From Apostichopus japonicus (Eukaryota > Echinodermata > Holothuroidea > Aspidochirotida > Stichopodidae): a DNA stretch of 64,000 bases. Position 1 is the stretch's first letter, and the number at the start of each line of letters is the position of its first letter. The notes below the pieces were generated by a model, which saw only the letters and a program-made list of their open reading frames with translations, was not told where the DNA came from and searched no databases. The stretch is from positions 22,118,841 through 22,182,840 of the forward strand of contig NC_092575.1 of NCBI RefSeq assembly GCF_037975245.1, read 5' to 3'. Shown here in pieces: positions 47,344 through 58,900 of the stretch. Made by a program: the position numbers and the translations under genes.

Positions 47344-47508
47344 ATCGCTTCTCGGCCTTTCGGCTGAGATCATGTGTAGTATCTGTTCCCCTTTCGAGGG
47401 GAATTGTGATTCACACCTGACGATGATCACACAGTCACAGTCTCGATGCAAGGGGACTGGGGTTGAGAGTCGTTTGGTTTTTCGTGCCCAGGCTCTTTCC
47501 TGGGTGAC
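47344..47508 (+). ncRNA. U2-snRNA-like sequence (intact 5' end, divergent 3' half)
   Basis: By hand alignment the first 45 bases match the 5' end of animal U2 at 42 positions. They include GTAGTA at positions 33-38, the segment that pairs with the intron branch site. Stem I is fully paired here (CTCGGCC-TTTC-GGCTGAG). The rest is not ordinary U2: stem IIa and the usual Sm site are absent. Instead there is CCCCT-TTCG-AGGGG (a UUCG-type hairpin), a TTTGGTTTTTCG stretch, and a 3' hairpin CCCAGG-CTCTTT-CCTGGG (47487-47504). It could be a variant snRNA, a U2 pseudogene, or the head of a U2-derived SINE. Confidence 0.6.
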
Positions 47509-47699
47509 TTTTCTTCAAAAGTATCAAATTCGAAAACGTAATACCTGTGACACAGCTGGACAACAAGATAGTGACAGAAATATGACCTTCTTTCTCTCTC
47601 ATCATATTTGTTTTTGTAACCTATTTTTTAGTAAAACTTTGAGAAGTAAACAAAGTTATCAATAAAAAGTTAAATTATCAGCCAGTTACAAAAGCAATT

Positions 47700-49240
47700 T
47701 ATGCAACTCTTTGAATTGTGTGAATTGATGATTTATAGGTTTGGCTTGCAGGGGTGATTTAACCAGCTTGTTCATTCCTTGTAAATAAATATTCAAAAGG
47801 GGTTAATGAGGCCAAAGACAAAAGGATAAACTTCTGTATCTTGACGATGAGATCTGTCAGCCTTCAAATGATCAAGGCATTGCTTTTGGATTTTTTTTTT
47901 CTTTGGCCTTGGTCGACAATTTTACCAAACCCACTAAGTATTACTTAGAGGGAGAATCACAATTGCTCAAATCCCACTAATTGAAGATTAACAAAGCACG
48001 TAATTAACCAATCTGATTCGATTCTCAGAATTTCGTTGCCCAGATACTTTCTTTATAATGAGATAAGGCACAGTATGAAATGTCATAACTGTCGACTTTG
48101 AAATAATTCTAGAAGTAGCGAAACTGTGCTAGTCAAAGTAATGACATCCATCGTGATAGGATTTCAGTTTTTGAATACCATCAAAAACTTCATCTAAATA
48201 AATACATCACTCTCTTTTAACATTTTCCCAAGCCTTTGTATGTCTTTTGACGTCAAGGTCAGAGAGTATTCGTATTTCATGAATGCAGCTAAAAGTAGCA
48301 GGATTACCTTTCCTACAACAATCGAGTTATAAGCGAAAAATCCTCAAGTCATTGGGGGCAGCAGTGCAAGAATATTACCAGTATTTAAAGGTAGTGTAGA
48401 CCGGAGTGTGCATGTATAGGAGACTGGTTAGTACCGTCATTCGTAAATATCCAAACTACTAAGTTTTGAAGTTGCACCTTCAAGTTATATTGGAGCAATA
48501 TTCTCTCTATGAGCCTGTGAAGTATTGGGACGATCAGCAGTTATGTTCTCTGAATAGTTAATGACCATAATGGCTTCAGTGAAATAGTAGCCCAATGAAA
48601 TAGTAATACTTTTATATTTCATAAATTTAGTATGTCTTTGGGTCTGAAAAAGGACAGTCTGCAGTTTATTGCTCTCAAGTTCAACAGGTAATGACCATAA
48701 TGGCTTCAGCCCCAATTCTTATATGCAAAGTGGGCTAGTCTAGGAGGTACTTCTGCTATGGAGGAGTGGTAGGTCTAGGCTATCTCTTGTTGTACTTTAC
48801 CCAATCATACTTTAAACAGACTTTCTCAAGATTTTCAACATCATTTTCGGCATTAATAATACAGCATTTTAACTGATAGTTGTATGCATGAAAAGGTAGT
48901 ACTTCCATGGTTTATGTTGTATCATGTTTGATGGCAAGAGAAACAAAGCTACAAATGTAACCAGATACTTTAAAGCTTTCTCATGAAAAATTGATGTTAT
49001 TTAGGAAATGTACAAGTTTTGTAGTCAGGATTGGAGAGCGTTTGTCTAAGAACACCGCACATGGAGTGCCATAATTACATTTTGATTTGTCAGTTACTCT
49101 TGACGTGGTGGAAATAAAATGAATTGTAGCATTTACTTCAGTTGCATGTACAGATATGGAAAAGGGCGAATAAAATTTGTAATTTTCAGTGAACCCTGTA
49201 TCGCTTCTTTTGTTATCTATTAGTCATGTCCCACATGTTT
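47700..49240. other. Intergenic, nothing recognised
   Basis: AT-rich DNA. The segment TAATGACCATAATGGCTTCAG occurs twice (48559 and 48688), a short local duplication. No coding similarity. Confidence 0.5.
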
Positions 49241-49257
49241 ATTGGATATTGAAAAAT

Positions 49258-49590
49258 ATACATATGTGAGCGGCAAAATCTTGATCCGTCATAGTGTGAT
49301 CAGCAATATCTTGATCAGTCATAGTGTGATCAGCAATATCTTAATCCGTTATAGTGTGATCAGCAATATCTTGATTCGTTATAGTGTGATCAGCAATATC
49401 TTGATCCGTCATAGTATGATTGGCAAAATCTTGATCCTTCATAGTGTGATCGGCAATATCTTGATCCATCATAGTGTGATCAGCAATATCTTGATTCATT
49501 ATAGTGTGATCGGCAAATCTTGATCCGCCATAGTGTGATCGGCAATATCTTGATCCATCATAGTGTGATCAGCAATATCTTGATTCCTCA
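49258..49590 (+). repeat. Tandem repeat, 30-bp unit, about 11 copies
   Basis: Units of the form TCATAGTGTGATCAGCAATA plus TCTTGATCCG repeat head to tail. One unit near 49515 lacks a base, which breaks the frame. As 30 is a multiple of three, the array reads as a decapeptide repeat on both strands. There is no flanking gene structure, so it is treated as non-coding. Confidence 0.95.
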
Positions 49591-49599
49591 CCACCCACC

Positions 49600-51640
49600 G
49601 CTCTACCCCTCCCCTGCCTCGGCCTTTCCCCAAACCACCACTCCAATGTCTGCAAGTATCTGCACAGTATCCACAACTCTGGCTGATGTCCCAAAGTTTG
49701 TCCTGATGGAATGCTAGTAAGTAGTGTCTGGTGGTGCTGCCGTCCGTACTCTTGTCGGTGAGGAGGAAGGATGATTGCATGTTTCCTTCTCGATGTTGTT
49801 CCTTCTTCTCTCTCTCTCGTTTTTCTCTCATTTTGAAAATAACAACTATGGGATAGTTTTGTTCACCCAGTCTAAAACAAGCAATTTTGCTCCTCAACGC
49901 TTTATAGGCAAACTACAGAGACTGCTTTCATTGATATGAAGTGGGTTTCATAACAAGGTCGTATTTATTTTAATATCCACACATTATGTAAATAACATAA
50001 CCTGTGAATCATACCTTCCAACCACTTGATGCCTGGATTGGGTAAATGATAAAATCTACTTTTAGCGGCTTTTGTTGGAAAAAAAAAATGTACACTTGAC
50101 ACACATACAGTGACACTGAAAAAAAGTAAAGAAAATAACAACCCTATCATAACTAGATTCATTTAGTAACGTGTCAGCTTCTTCGTATTATAGACTACAG
50201 CATTCAAATATTTCTTCTGCCACCTAATTTCGAACCAAGAAGAGGGGTACCAATACTAGTGATTTCTGTTTCCATTATTATTATTATTAATCTCATGAAA
50301 TTATACATAAGATTACCTACCACAGAGGTCAAAATGTTGTTATGTACGAAGATGTGGGCATCCCTGTTTACGTATAACTTGGCCAATTCTCTCAAATACC
50401 CCTTCCCTCTCCCTTCATTCTTTTCACTCTAGTGCAGCCTTGTTAACACCGATGGTTTCCTTCCCTTCCCAGTACGGGAATTATTCAGTAGGCATATATT
50501 CCAAGTAACTTGGGGGCGCCAAAGGTCTCTGGGCCTCCGTAAACCCATTCAGACAATACAAGCCCTTTCTTTTTAATTCAGCTTCTCCCAACAAACTTAA
50601 AAATGGTGAGGGCCAGCATGGGCCCCAGAGGTTTTAATGTGACCCTTCTCATACAGTTCTCCAGTCGTTACTGTTATCAAACCAAGTCCCAATTAAAACT
50701 CATCACATGTCATTGCGGGTTTACTCAACCCTGTCAAAGTCAAGGTTCGGTACTTTGTCAGCCGATTCACATGCATAGTAGGCCCATACAATACTATTGT
50801 ACTGTACTATTAAAAAAATTAACAAATTAATTGTTATTATAATATATCATTCTACCATGAAATACTATATGCAAACAATATTATTGTCGATGTTTTATCT
50901 TGCATTATTATGACAACTATGTGAAACGGGTAATACTATATGCAACATATTATTGTGGATGTTTTATATTATATCGTACGAAACTATATATGTGAATCGG
51001 GGTGATTTTGTTATGATCCAAAACACTGTCAAAACGAGATTCCTCTATCAGTCGATGCATGTGCGTGTTAACGATTAGAGCAGATAACATTTTCCGATAG
51101 TGTCCGTTGCATCATGTGGTAAAGTATAGATTTAAGCCGTTATCACTTCTACCGGAGGATCGAGGACAAAAACTTCGGTATAGGCTTCAGCGCTTACATA
51201 GGTTAATCGTCTCTATATAGGTTGACGCTACTCACAAGCCGTTTCGTCAATTTGTTCGGCAAACTCATTGACTTTGTCACAAATGATTTTCCAACAAAAG
51301 TCAGAAAAAGTCCAACCTGCGTGGACAGGTTTCCCCTCCTCTAACCGAAATTTGGTATCGCCACTTTTCCACCATGGGGACCGACGGGCAATACACGAAA
51401 AACTCTGTACGCCCTTCCAACCAAAACACAAATTGCGGAACCAATTGCTGCGATGTGGATTGTTCGTATCGGTTTTGAACAGATTTAGATTGCAGTTGTA
51501 CATGTGTTCAAATGACTTGTATAGTTCCGTGAATCAGGAACCTTACAGATCAGCACTTATCTAAAAGAGAATGCTTGATATGAGCCGATGACTCATCTAC
51601 GATAGATAGGGTTTCCAGTAAGCTTTTGTAGGTTTCTATA
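49600..51640. other. Intergenic, nothing recognised
   Basis: AT-rich DNA with a C-rich patch after the 30-bp array and a local near-duplication, ACTATATGCAA..ATATTATTG..GATGTTTTAT, at about 50860-50900 and 50930-50970. No gene seen. Confidence 0.5.
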
Positions 51641-51692
51641 GCTCAGGCGCGGCGGAACGGAAAAATTATTGGGGGGGGGCTAATGTGTGGAG

Positions 51693-51790
51693 ACTATCTA
51701 AGCGGAGCGCCACCATCGGTTGGCGCGGAGCGTACAAGAAAATTTTGGGTTATTTCAAATCCCCAGATGGCCGGAAACGGCACTTCCCGT
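51693..51790 (+). repeat. Dispersed GC-rich block, copy C
   Basis: CTATCTAAGCGGAGCGCCAC, then TTGGCGCGGAGCGTAC and an AAAATTTT run. It lies inside the outer hAT-like element and is shared, with changes, with copies A, B and D. Confidence 0.7.
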
Positions 51791-51962
51791 GTGTTTTATG
51801 CTGCGAATACCTAGCCCTAAAATATGGGTCTCAAGTCTGCAATCTCAGATTGCACGTAAAAGTCTGTAAAAACATTGTAATTTGTATATTCGATGTTGTT
51901 TTAAGAGAGTAGCTATTATACTCGTAGTGTACTCGCAAAGACGTTTTTGAGTGTAGTAAGGG

Positions 51963-52360
51963 CAGTGGCGGAGCTAGGGGTATTGGTCGGGGGGGCAAGA
52001 ATGGTCTGTAGGGGCGCTTTTGACACTATCTAAGCGGAGCGCCACCACAGGTTGGCGCGGAGCGTACAGAAAAATTTTGAGTAAAGATACTCCCTAGATT
52101 GCAGGAAATGACCCTTTCCGGGCCTTGCTAATTTGCAGATAAACGGAGAATAAATAGGTGTCGTCGCCATTTTGTCGGAAAATTACACCAACAGAATATG
52201 ACAAATGTCAATAGGTATATGAGAGCGCAATAAATTAGTCAATAATAGCGAATAAGTAAAAAGTATAGTGAAAAGCTGAAAAGGGCGCCAGCAGTCCATT
52301 TGAGTCTGTCAGGGGGGGGGCATCCCCCCCCTGACTGTATATATGGACGCTCCGCCACTA
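51963..52360. mobile_element. Non-autonomous hAT-like element, nested (398 bp)
   Basis: A perfect 8-bp duplication, AGTAAGGG (51955-51962 and 52361-52368), flanks ends CAGTGGCGGAGC and GCTCCGCCACTA (11/12 inverted). It carries another copy of the GC-rich block and an internal GGGGGGGG/CCCCCCC hairpin near 52311-52330. It lies wholly inside the outer element, so it is the younger insertion. Confidence 0.88.
52024..52125 (+). repeat. Dispersed GC-rich block, copy D
   Basis: Same order of motifs as copy C, but inside the nested element, whose termini differ from those of the outer one. Confidence 0.7.
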
Positions 52361-52739
52361 AGTAAGGGGATGTTGGAGAACTGGCTGAAATGAGGCAAGT
52401 CATTGGCCTATAAGACGAAGTTGTGTTACGCTTACTGGTATACTCACACTCACTGCTTCCACTTTTCACGGGGCGTGAAGACGCGGTTGGGGTGACAATG
52501 TGGTCTATAGCCATGGGAACGGGCCGAGGGTCCCCCAGCAATTACTAAAATTATTACACCTATATAGTATACGTGTGCATCGGACAGATCGACAAGTATG
52601 CATTGAAAATGGACAGATGCACGTTTCGTATGTAAATATTGGGGGGGGCTTATCATGCACATGCCCCCTCAACTTTTTCATTGGTGGCTGAGCCCCCCAA
52701 GCCCCCCCGGTTCCGCCGCCACTGCTATAGCTTATGAGG

Positions 52740-54360
52740 TTTCTAGCGTCGGTATGTTTCCTATCTCTTTGAATTCACTCAAATACATTTACTTGTGAGG
52801 CCATGTAGCCTACATATGGAATTTCTTTCACCAATCGAAGAGGAGCATCAAATTCTGAACAAAGTTGTTAGTGATGGAACCACCAGAGTCGTCGGAGGCC
52901 AGGTCAGACTCTGGAACAATTACGTCATCGGACCCATGCTTTACACTTTCCATATTGCCTTAATTTTATTATGAAAATGAGAAGACACTTCTTTTCCTTA
53001 TATTCTCCGGGGCCCCTTAATTTTTTGTCGTGCCCCATTATTGACCCCGGAGCTGTATACTTCGACCCCACCCCAACCTCCCCTTCCCCTCTTCCCCTCT
53101 CCACAGGCTTCACCGCCAAACGCTGATAGAGTCGTCCTATTTTGGTTACATTAAAGGGTATACTCGGCTAGCGTAAAGCTAACCCGGCCGAGGCCCTGAA
53201 ATATAAAAACTAAAAACAATATAATTATCATAGAAGTAATATATAATACAAACGTTACCAATCAGACGGCAATAAAAAAGATAAAAGTACATACAAAATT
53301 GACATTGGCATAAAATATTACATGGAACAATCAATGAATGAAAATAACAACATATAAGAAAGTAAAAGTCCTGAATAAAACGTATAAAGGTATTTAAGGA
53401 GTTGGCATTCTTACCATCATGTTGTGATACCCAAATTTTGCATTCTTCTTGTAAAGATGGTGCGTCTTTAGGTACCAATTACTATATGTTACATCGAATT
53501 ATTACGGATGACGGAAGGAATGTATCACAAGTTTTAGCTTTATTTTTAAGAAAGTTAACTTCTAGTCTTCCTCGCCCCATGCATCGTCAATACCCTATGT
53601 CATATTAACGCAACAACAAATGCTAGGCTAAGTAAAATACGTGATGATTTAAACCTATACATCTGTAGCCCATATTCGGAGTCGATAGGCTGTAAACAAT
53701 GTCAAGGCAAAAACTATCAACTCTTCATGAGAATTGTGTCATGATTTCAAAATTTATAAGAATGAGGTTATGACTCGTGGAGCCAAGGTTACATTAATTT
53801 ATGTCAATAACAATATAGTATCAACAGTCAGTTTCATTTACTTTTGTCACATAGTGTGTTTATTTCCATTTTCGAGCTATTTTCGGTCTGAAAATCCATT
53901 GTACGAAAATATGGCTAAAATACATGGTATCCAGTCGTGTCGTTGCGTGCCTGCTTTGTGTTGTACCATATTATCACAAGTTATTTCGAGCCCTAATTAA
54001 GCAATGACCTTTGAACTTGGTTCGGTGTCAGAATGGAGGGTGTGTACTGGGTTTGTCTGTTCCATGCGGAGAAACAATTTTATGCTCATTAAGGTTCCCC
54101 GTTGATTTACCGCATCGAACAGCAAACTCATGCTGGTTTCAATACACATTGAAAGTCACGGTTAAGTTTGATGGTTTACTGTGTTTTTGTCATCGAACTT
54201 TGTAATTGGTATACCGGTATTTAAAGTAAGTAGGCTAAACTTGTATGTTACCGTATGTTCGACTGTTTGGGTACCGTCACTATCTGTGCCAACTGGTTGC
54301 ATGGTTTATACGTGAAGTATATCTAAAAGGATTGTGTTGCGGCAGTGTACTTGCCTCTGT
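52740..54360. other. Intergenic, nothing recognised
   Basis: AT-rich DNA; short frames without similarity, no clear repeat. Confidence 0.45.
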
Positions 54361-54445
54361 GGTATTAGAGGATTAACTCAATTTAATCAGTATACGTCAC
54401 GTGCTTAAAACAGCCTATAACTTGCATATAAGACTACATACTTTC

Positions 54446-54483
<38 letters not shown>

Positions 54484-54557
54484 CATGTAGTCTTATATGC
54501 AAATTATAGGCTGTTTTAAGCACGTGACGTACCGCTTAAATTGAGTTCTCTAATACT

Positions 54558-54597
<40 letters not shown>

Positions 54598-54600
54598 TTG
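54361..54600. repeat. Palindrome with (TA)n centre and (TA)n flank
   Basis: Left arm 54361-54441 and right arm 54484-54558 are inverted copies. The inner 45 bases (54395-54439 against 54486-54530) differ at one position and contain CACGTG. A (TA)n tract fills the centre, and another (TA)n follows the right arm. The structure can extrude as a cruciform. It may be a small MITE or a snap-back replication product. Confidence 0.85.
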
Positions 54601-55824
54601 AACTTAGAACGCGCATGATTTATCCCAAAATTCCCGAGCCCCCTTTTTACACTTGGGCTATACGGTAGCCGTTCCTGCCAACTCGGACCATACCGCCTCA
54701 CTCTCGGTCCCCTGTTAACCTGCAAAATTCAATATACATACCATGGCATATCAACCTTCCAGTTTTCTCCTTGTCAGTTGATTCCCTCGCTCAACACCCC
54801 CCCCCAACCCACCCCAACCCTCTCTCATGCACGAACCACCCTTGTGTTGTCGCAAATTTAGGACGGAAGTTGGGGCTTATTTATAGTATTCAAGGACAGG
54901 CCCGCAGCCAGAGTAACCGTGTGTACGTGCCTGCTCCAGGGACCATCGACTCCCACCTTGAACGTGGTTTCAGTACTAATTGCTCACCTTATCAATAATT
55001 TACAAAAGAATACGAGAACTTTCAAACTATAACTTTTAATGTCAGTTTAGTCCAGTATAAGCCTCCTAAAATGTTGATACCATTTAACCGTTAACAAATC
55101 GATGACGAAAGGTTTAACAAGTTCTAAATGAATGCGTATTTCTTTCACTATAATCCACAATCATCTTTATTTCAATGATTCACGGAACTCTCCTCCTCAC
55201 ATCATGTATAGTTCCTTGTTATTGTATACAGAGTTATAACGGTAATTTGCATACAACGGATTATTCTGTACGCACGAATAGTCACGAATGACAGTTGGCT
55301 CGGCGTGTGTGCAGCCGGTTGCCAAGGGTGAGTTTATCCAGCACGGGGGTAATCGTGGTATAGCCTTGAAGTCACACGTACGGATAAACCCCTTTGTGTA
55401 TTTTAAATGCTCGAGTGTACATGTTTGCGGTTGTACACATATTGGTACACAACCTTCCTGTGCATGCAGAAACATTGTCCATATAAGATTGAGTAATGCT
55501 GGCAAATATTGTGGGTTTTGTTTTTAATTTATATTGCGGTTAGATATGGCGCGACATAGTTGCGGTTCGACCTACATTGCGGCAATGAAGTAAGATGGGA
55601 CGGACGGGCCCCTCCAACGCTACAGAACACGTTAACGTTCTAGCTATAGTTCTTGTATATTCCCACTCATAAGGGACTGACCGTGTATATACGTCAGGAT
55701 AGTACTTCCAATCCGGAATTGGGATGTATATCTGTATCCGCTAGATAGCACAAAAGCTGATATAACTTCTTACGGAGTATTCGTTATTCATAGTCCACAA
55801 ACTTTTAAAACTTAAAAAACAGAT

Positions 55825-55950
55825 TATTAGTTATTATTATTATTATTATAATCACCATCATCATCATCATTATTATTATGATTATTATTATTATTATTTT
55901 TTTTATCATCATTATCGTTGTCGTCATCATCATCGTTATTATTATTTTCG
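55825..55950 (+). repeat. (ATT/ATC)n trinucleotide repeat
   Basis: Imperfect TTA, TCA and ATT runs of about 125 bases with a T run in the middle. Confidence 0.9.
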
Positions 55951-55999
55951 GTCAGTGTAAAGAACTGATTTTTTTAACACAACTCGAACGACATATACT

Positions 56000-58900
56000 T
56001 ATGGTACAACGAACGACCTTTGCTTCCGTCCCCGCATAGTTTAATCTTCTATATTTCAGGGTACATTTGTGAATCTTAAGAATTTCTTGGTATTTGGAAG
56101 GGCCTTTAAGGAAAAGCAGTAACATGGTATTGTCTCGCTAAAGCAGGAGGTAAAAGACAAATAACAAAAGGCATATGGGCACCCATTTTAGAAATCTCAT
56201 GCCTGATTTGTCTTTAGTTTGTACATCATCTCCCTCCTCATTTATTAGTTCTCCTACCCACGCCCCCCCCCCCCTCCCCCCTCTACTCGTTTCTCGATTG
56301 GGCACTCCTTTGCCGTGTGGTTGCCGTGTACTGTTTTCCCTCATCGCGCGCTTGCTTGCCTCAACTGGTTTAATCAGGTTCGTCCGAAAACATCTTCCAA
56401 GTAAGAGGTATTCACTTTTGATATTGCGCAATTTGACTTTCCCTTCAAGATAACCATCCATGTATGCGTAACTCCACACCAAAAAAATTATGAATGAATA
56501 GTACGTATACCGTGCAACAAAGAACTAGCTGTTTATTCTAGCTGCCTGTCAAGTGATTCAGCTCAGGTGACTTGAGTGGAATCAACCACTATAATTGAGG
56601 ATTATATTTGCTATAGTATCTCGTAAATCGATTGCAAGTAGTTCAGAAATCATTCATTGTTCCATTAACATAATTAAATCATTTTATGTTTACTTTTAAT
56701 AATATTTTAACGCCCAAATTTGTCATCAAAAATTGTTCATAGTAACTTTGTTAATATAGTTGAGCAATTATAACCTGTGTAATTGTGTATGCAACTCAAT
56801 TGTTCGCTGATTTGAAACCGCAATTCCCTCCATTCAAAATAGAGGGTTTAAAATTAATCAAGAAATAAAACGTCTGTAAACTTTAACATAAAGGATGCAC
56901 TATCACATCAAGGCCCGAAATAGTACAATTATAGACTTTTGAAGCAAACGCATTACTTTTTGGCCACTATGCCAATAAATAATGTACCAAAAGTACTGTA
57001 ATGTCAAAATAGTCCCCCTAACGACAAGTGGACTAACCAAAGTATTCTCTGTTCTGATTGGATACACTGAAGGCGTTGCGATCTTTCAGCTGACAGCCAG
57101 CTGACTGCATGGTGATAGCGCTGCCAAATGATTTTAAAACCGACATATAAATTAGTTTAATTTTCTTGATAATATTTATGGGAAAATTTGTTCTACTTAA
57201 GGATTTTTAAAATCAAATACAACTATTTTATAGCATATGCATATTGAATTATTTATTTTGATGATTATGTAGATGTTTTATTTGATAAAATTTACAAATC
57301 AAAGTTGCTCGGCATCATTCATGAAATCCAGGGTTTCCGAACAAACAAGGCAATCAGCTGTTTAAAATGACTGAGTATTATCATAAAATCTTTACTTGGT
57401 TAGCATTGTCCTCTTTGAGTACGAGAGTATGAACATGCACTGCCGAGTGACTAACTTGATCGGATAAATTTCAATTCCTTGGCTGCATTTTCTATACATG
57501 CTAAGCAGTTGATCCAGTTAACAGGTAAGAGAATTTTTCTTTCTATTTTTGTGAGTATTTACTCCTCGATAGCGATGATTACTGAATGCTAAGATACAGT
57601 GCGGCTGAATCCATATGTGAGGTATACTGCAAGCTAGACCTACCGTATTTTCGGTAAATTGATGTATGCGCTTTATCTAGTATTAGGCCATTGTTTGACA
57701 ATGATATCCGTTTAAACTCTGTAGATACAATTCGTCCTTTAACCATAATGGGCCTAACGTACGGTGATAATAATCCATTTAGGTTTGACTAGGTCTATAT
57801 TGCAGGCACGTATGCATGGCTGCATGAAACATGTCGAATAATATTTATTTTCCTACATTCATGTTCATTGTGAAATAAACGTCACATTATAATAATTCAA
57901 ATAAATTTTATATTACATAAAGACGGTATACACACGAAATGACCTTTTAAAGTTACCCTCACAAGAAGCGCTTTGTATTTTTGTTTCAAAACATGGATGG
58001 AGTTACTTGCTTAATATGATCTACTGGTTTTCTATATAGTTCCCTGTGCCTGTCAATTAACCGCTACAATTAACATCAGATCACTGTTATGCAGCTAGGG
58101 GTCTCAAATGGCAATTCTCTACGGAATATCATTATAGTTTTTCTTTCTATGTGGTTCCCTTTACCTGCCACTGCAGTACGACTTTTACATCTCTTGATGA
58201 GCTGTATAGCCTGTCAAGTGTCTACTGTGAATTGAAGTTGCAGGGGATATATATTAAATAATAATAGTATAATACAAGGCGAACACTGAATAACATTAAT
58301 CGGTTCCTATATGTATACGTTTTCTGTTATGCCTGCCCACACTGTATATGGTCCCTAATTGTTCTATAGTGTGAGTAGAAATTATAGCAGATCGCTAGCC
58401 TAAACGCAATTTATATCTATGTCACTGAATTTGCTGAACATAATATCCGGACAAATACTCCATGTAAATATAGTTTTGTAATTCATAACCCTGTGCATTA
58501 AATTACACGTCGCATGCATGTGTTATACTGCTTTCAAGCAATTTTTGCCTAAGTGACATTTACGTCACCCAGTGAAGTGAGAATACATGCATGCAATTCT
58601 TTGTACCGCAGTTATCCCCACTGCCCTTATCCCTACCGGGTTGTACCCCCCCGACCCCCCTCTCCCTTTCCTTTCAGACAGGCTGCCGTCTTTCAAACCA
58701 CAACTATAACTTATAATGACTCCATAGTCTGTTCCACGACCTTGTTTCAAACCACTGATGAAATCTCACCTATAGCTGACAGGGACGTCAGATCTAGAAT
58801 CCGTATTATATTGTATATTTATAGTATAACATACCGTATAGACCTATAGGTATTATTCAGAATACTTAACAAACAAAACTGTAATTATATAGACCTTCTT

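Larger units (their letters stand above)
51644..52724. mobile_element. Non-autonomous hAT-like element, outer (1,081 bp with nested insertion)
   Basis: It is flanked by a perfect 8-bp duplication, CTATAGCT (51636-51643 and 52725-52732). The termini are CAGGCGCGGCGGAACGG and CCGGTTCCGCCGCCACTG, an imperfect inverted repeat. G or C runs sit just inside both ends. It carries one copy of the dispersed GC-rich block and is interrupted by a second element at 51963-52360. Without that insertion and its duplication it would be about 675 bp. No transposase is encoded. Confidence 0.88.

Noticed and set aside
49242-49523. Decapeptide-repeat frame (HSVISNILIR-like)
   Set aside because: It is a translation of a 30-bp tandem array with a frame-breaking base loss and no surrounding gene structure.
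51228-51564. Overlapping 91- and 98-codon frames on opposite strands
   Set aside because: No family resemblance, no splice context, and they face each other over the same bases. Probably chance or an unrecognised repeat.
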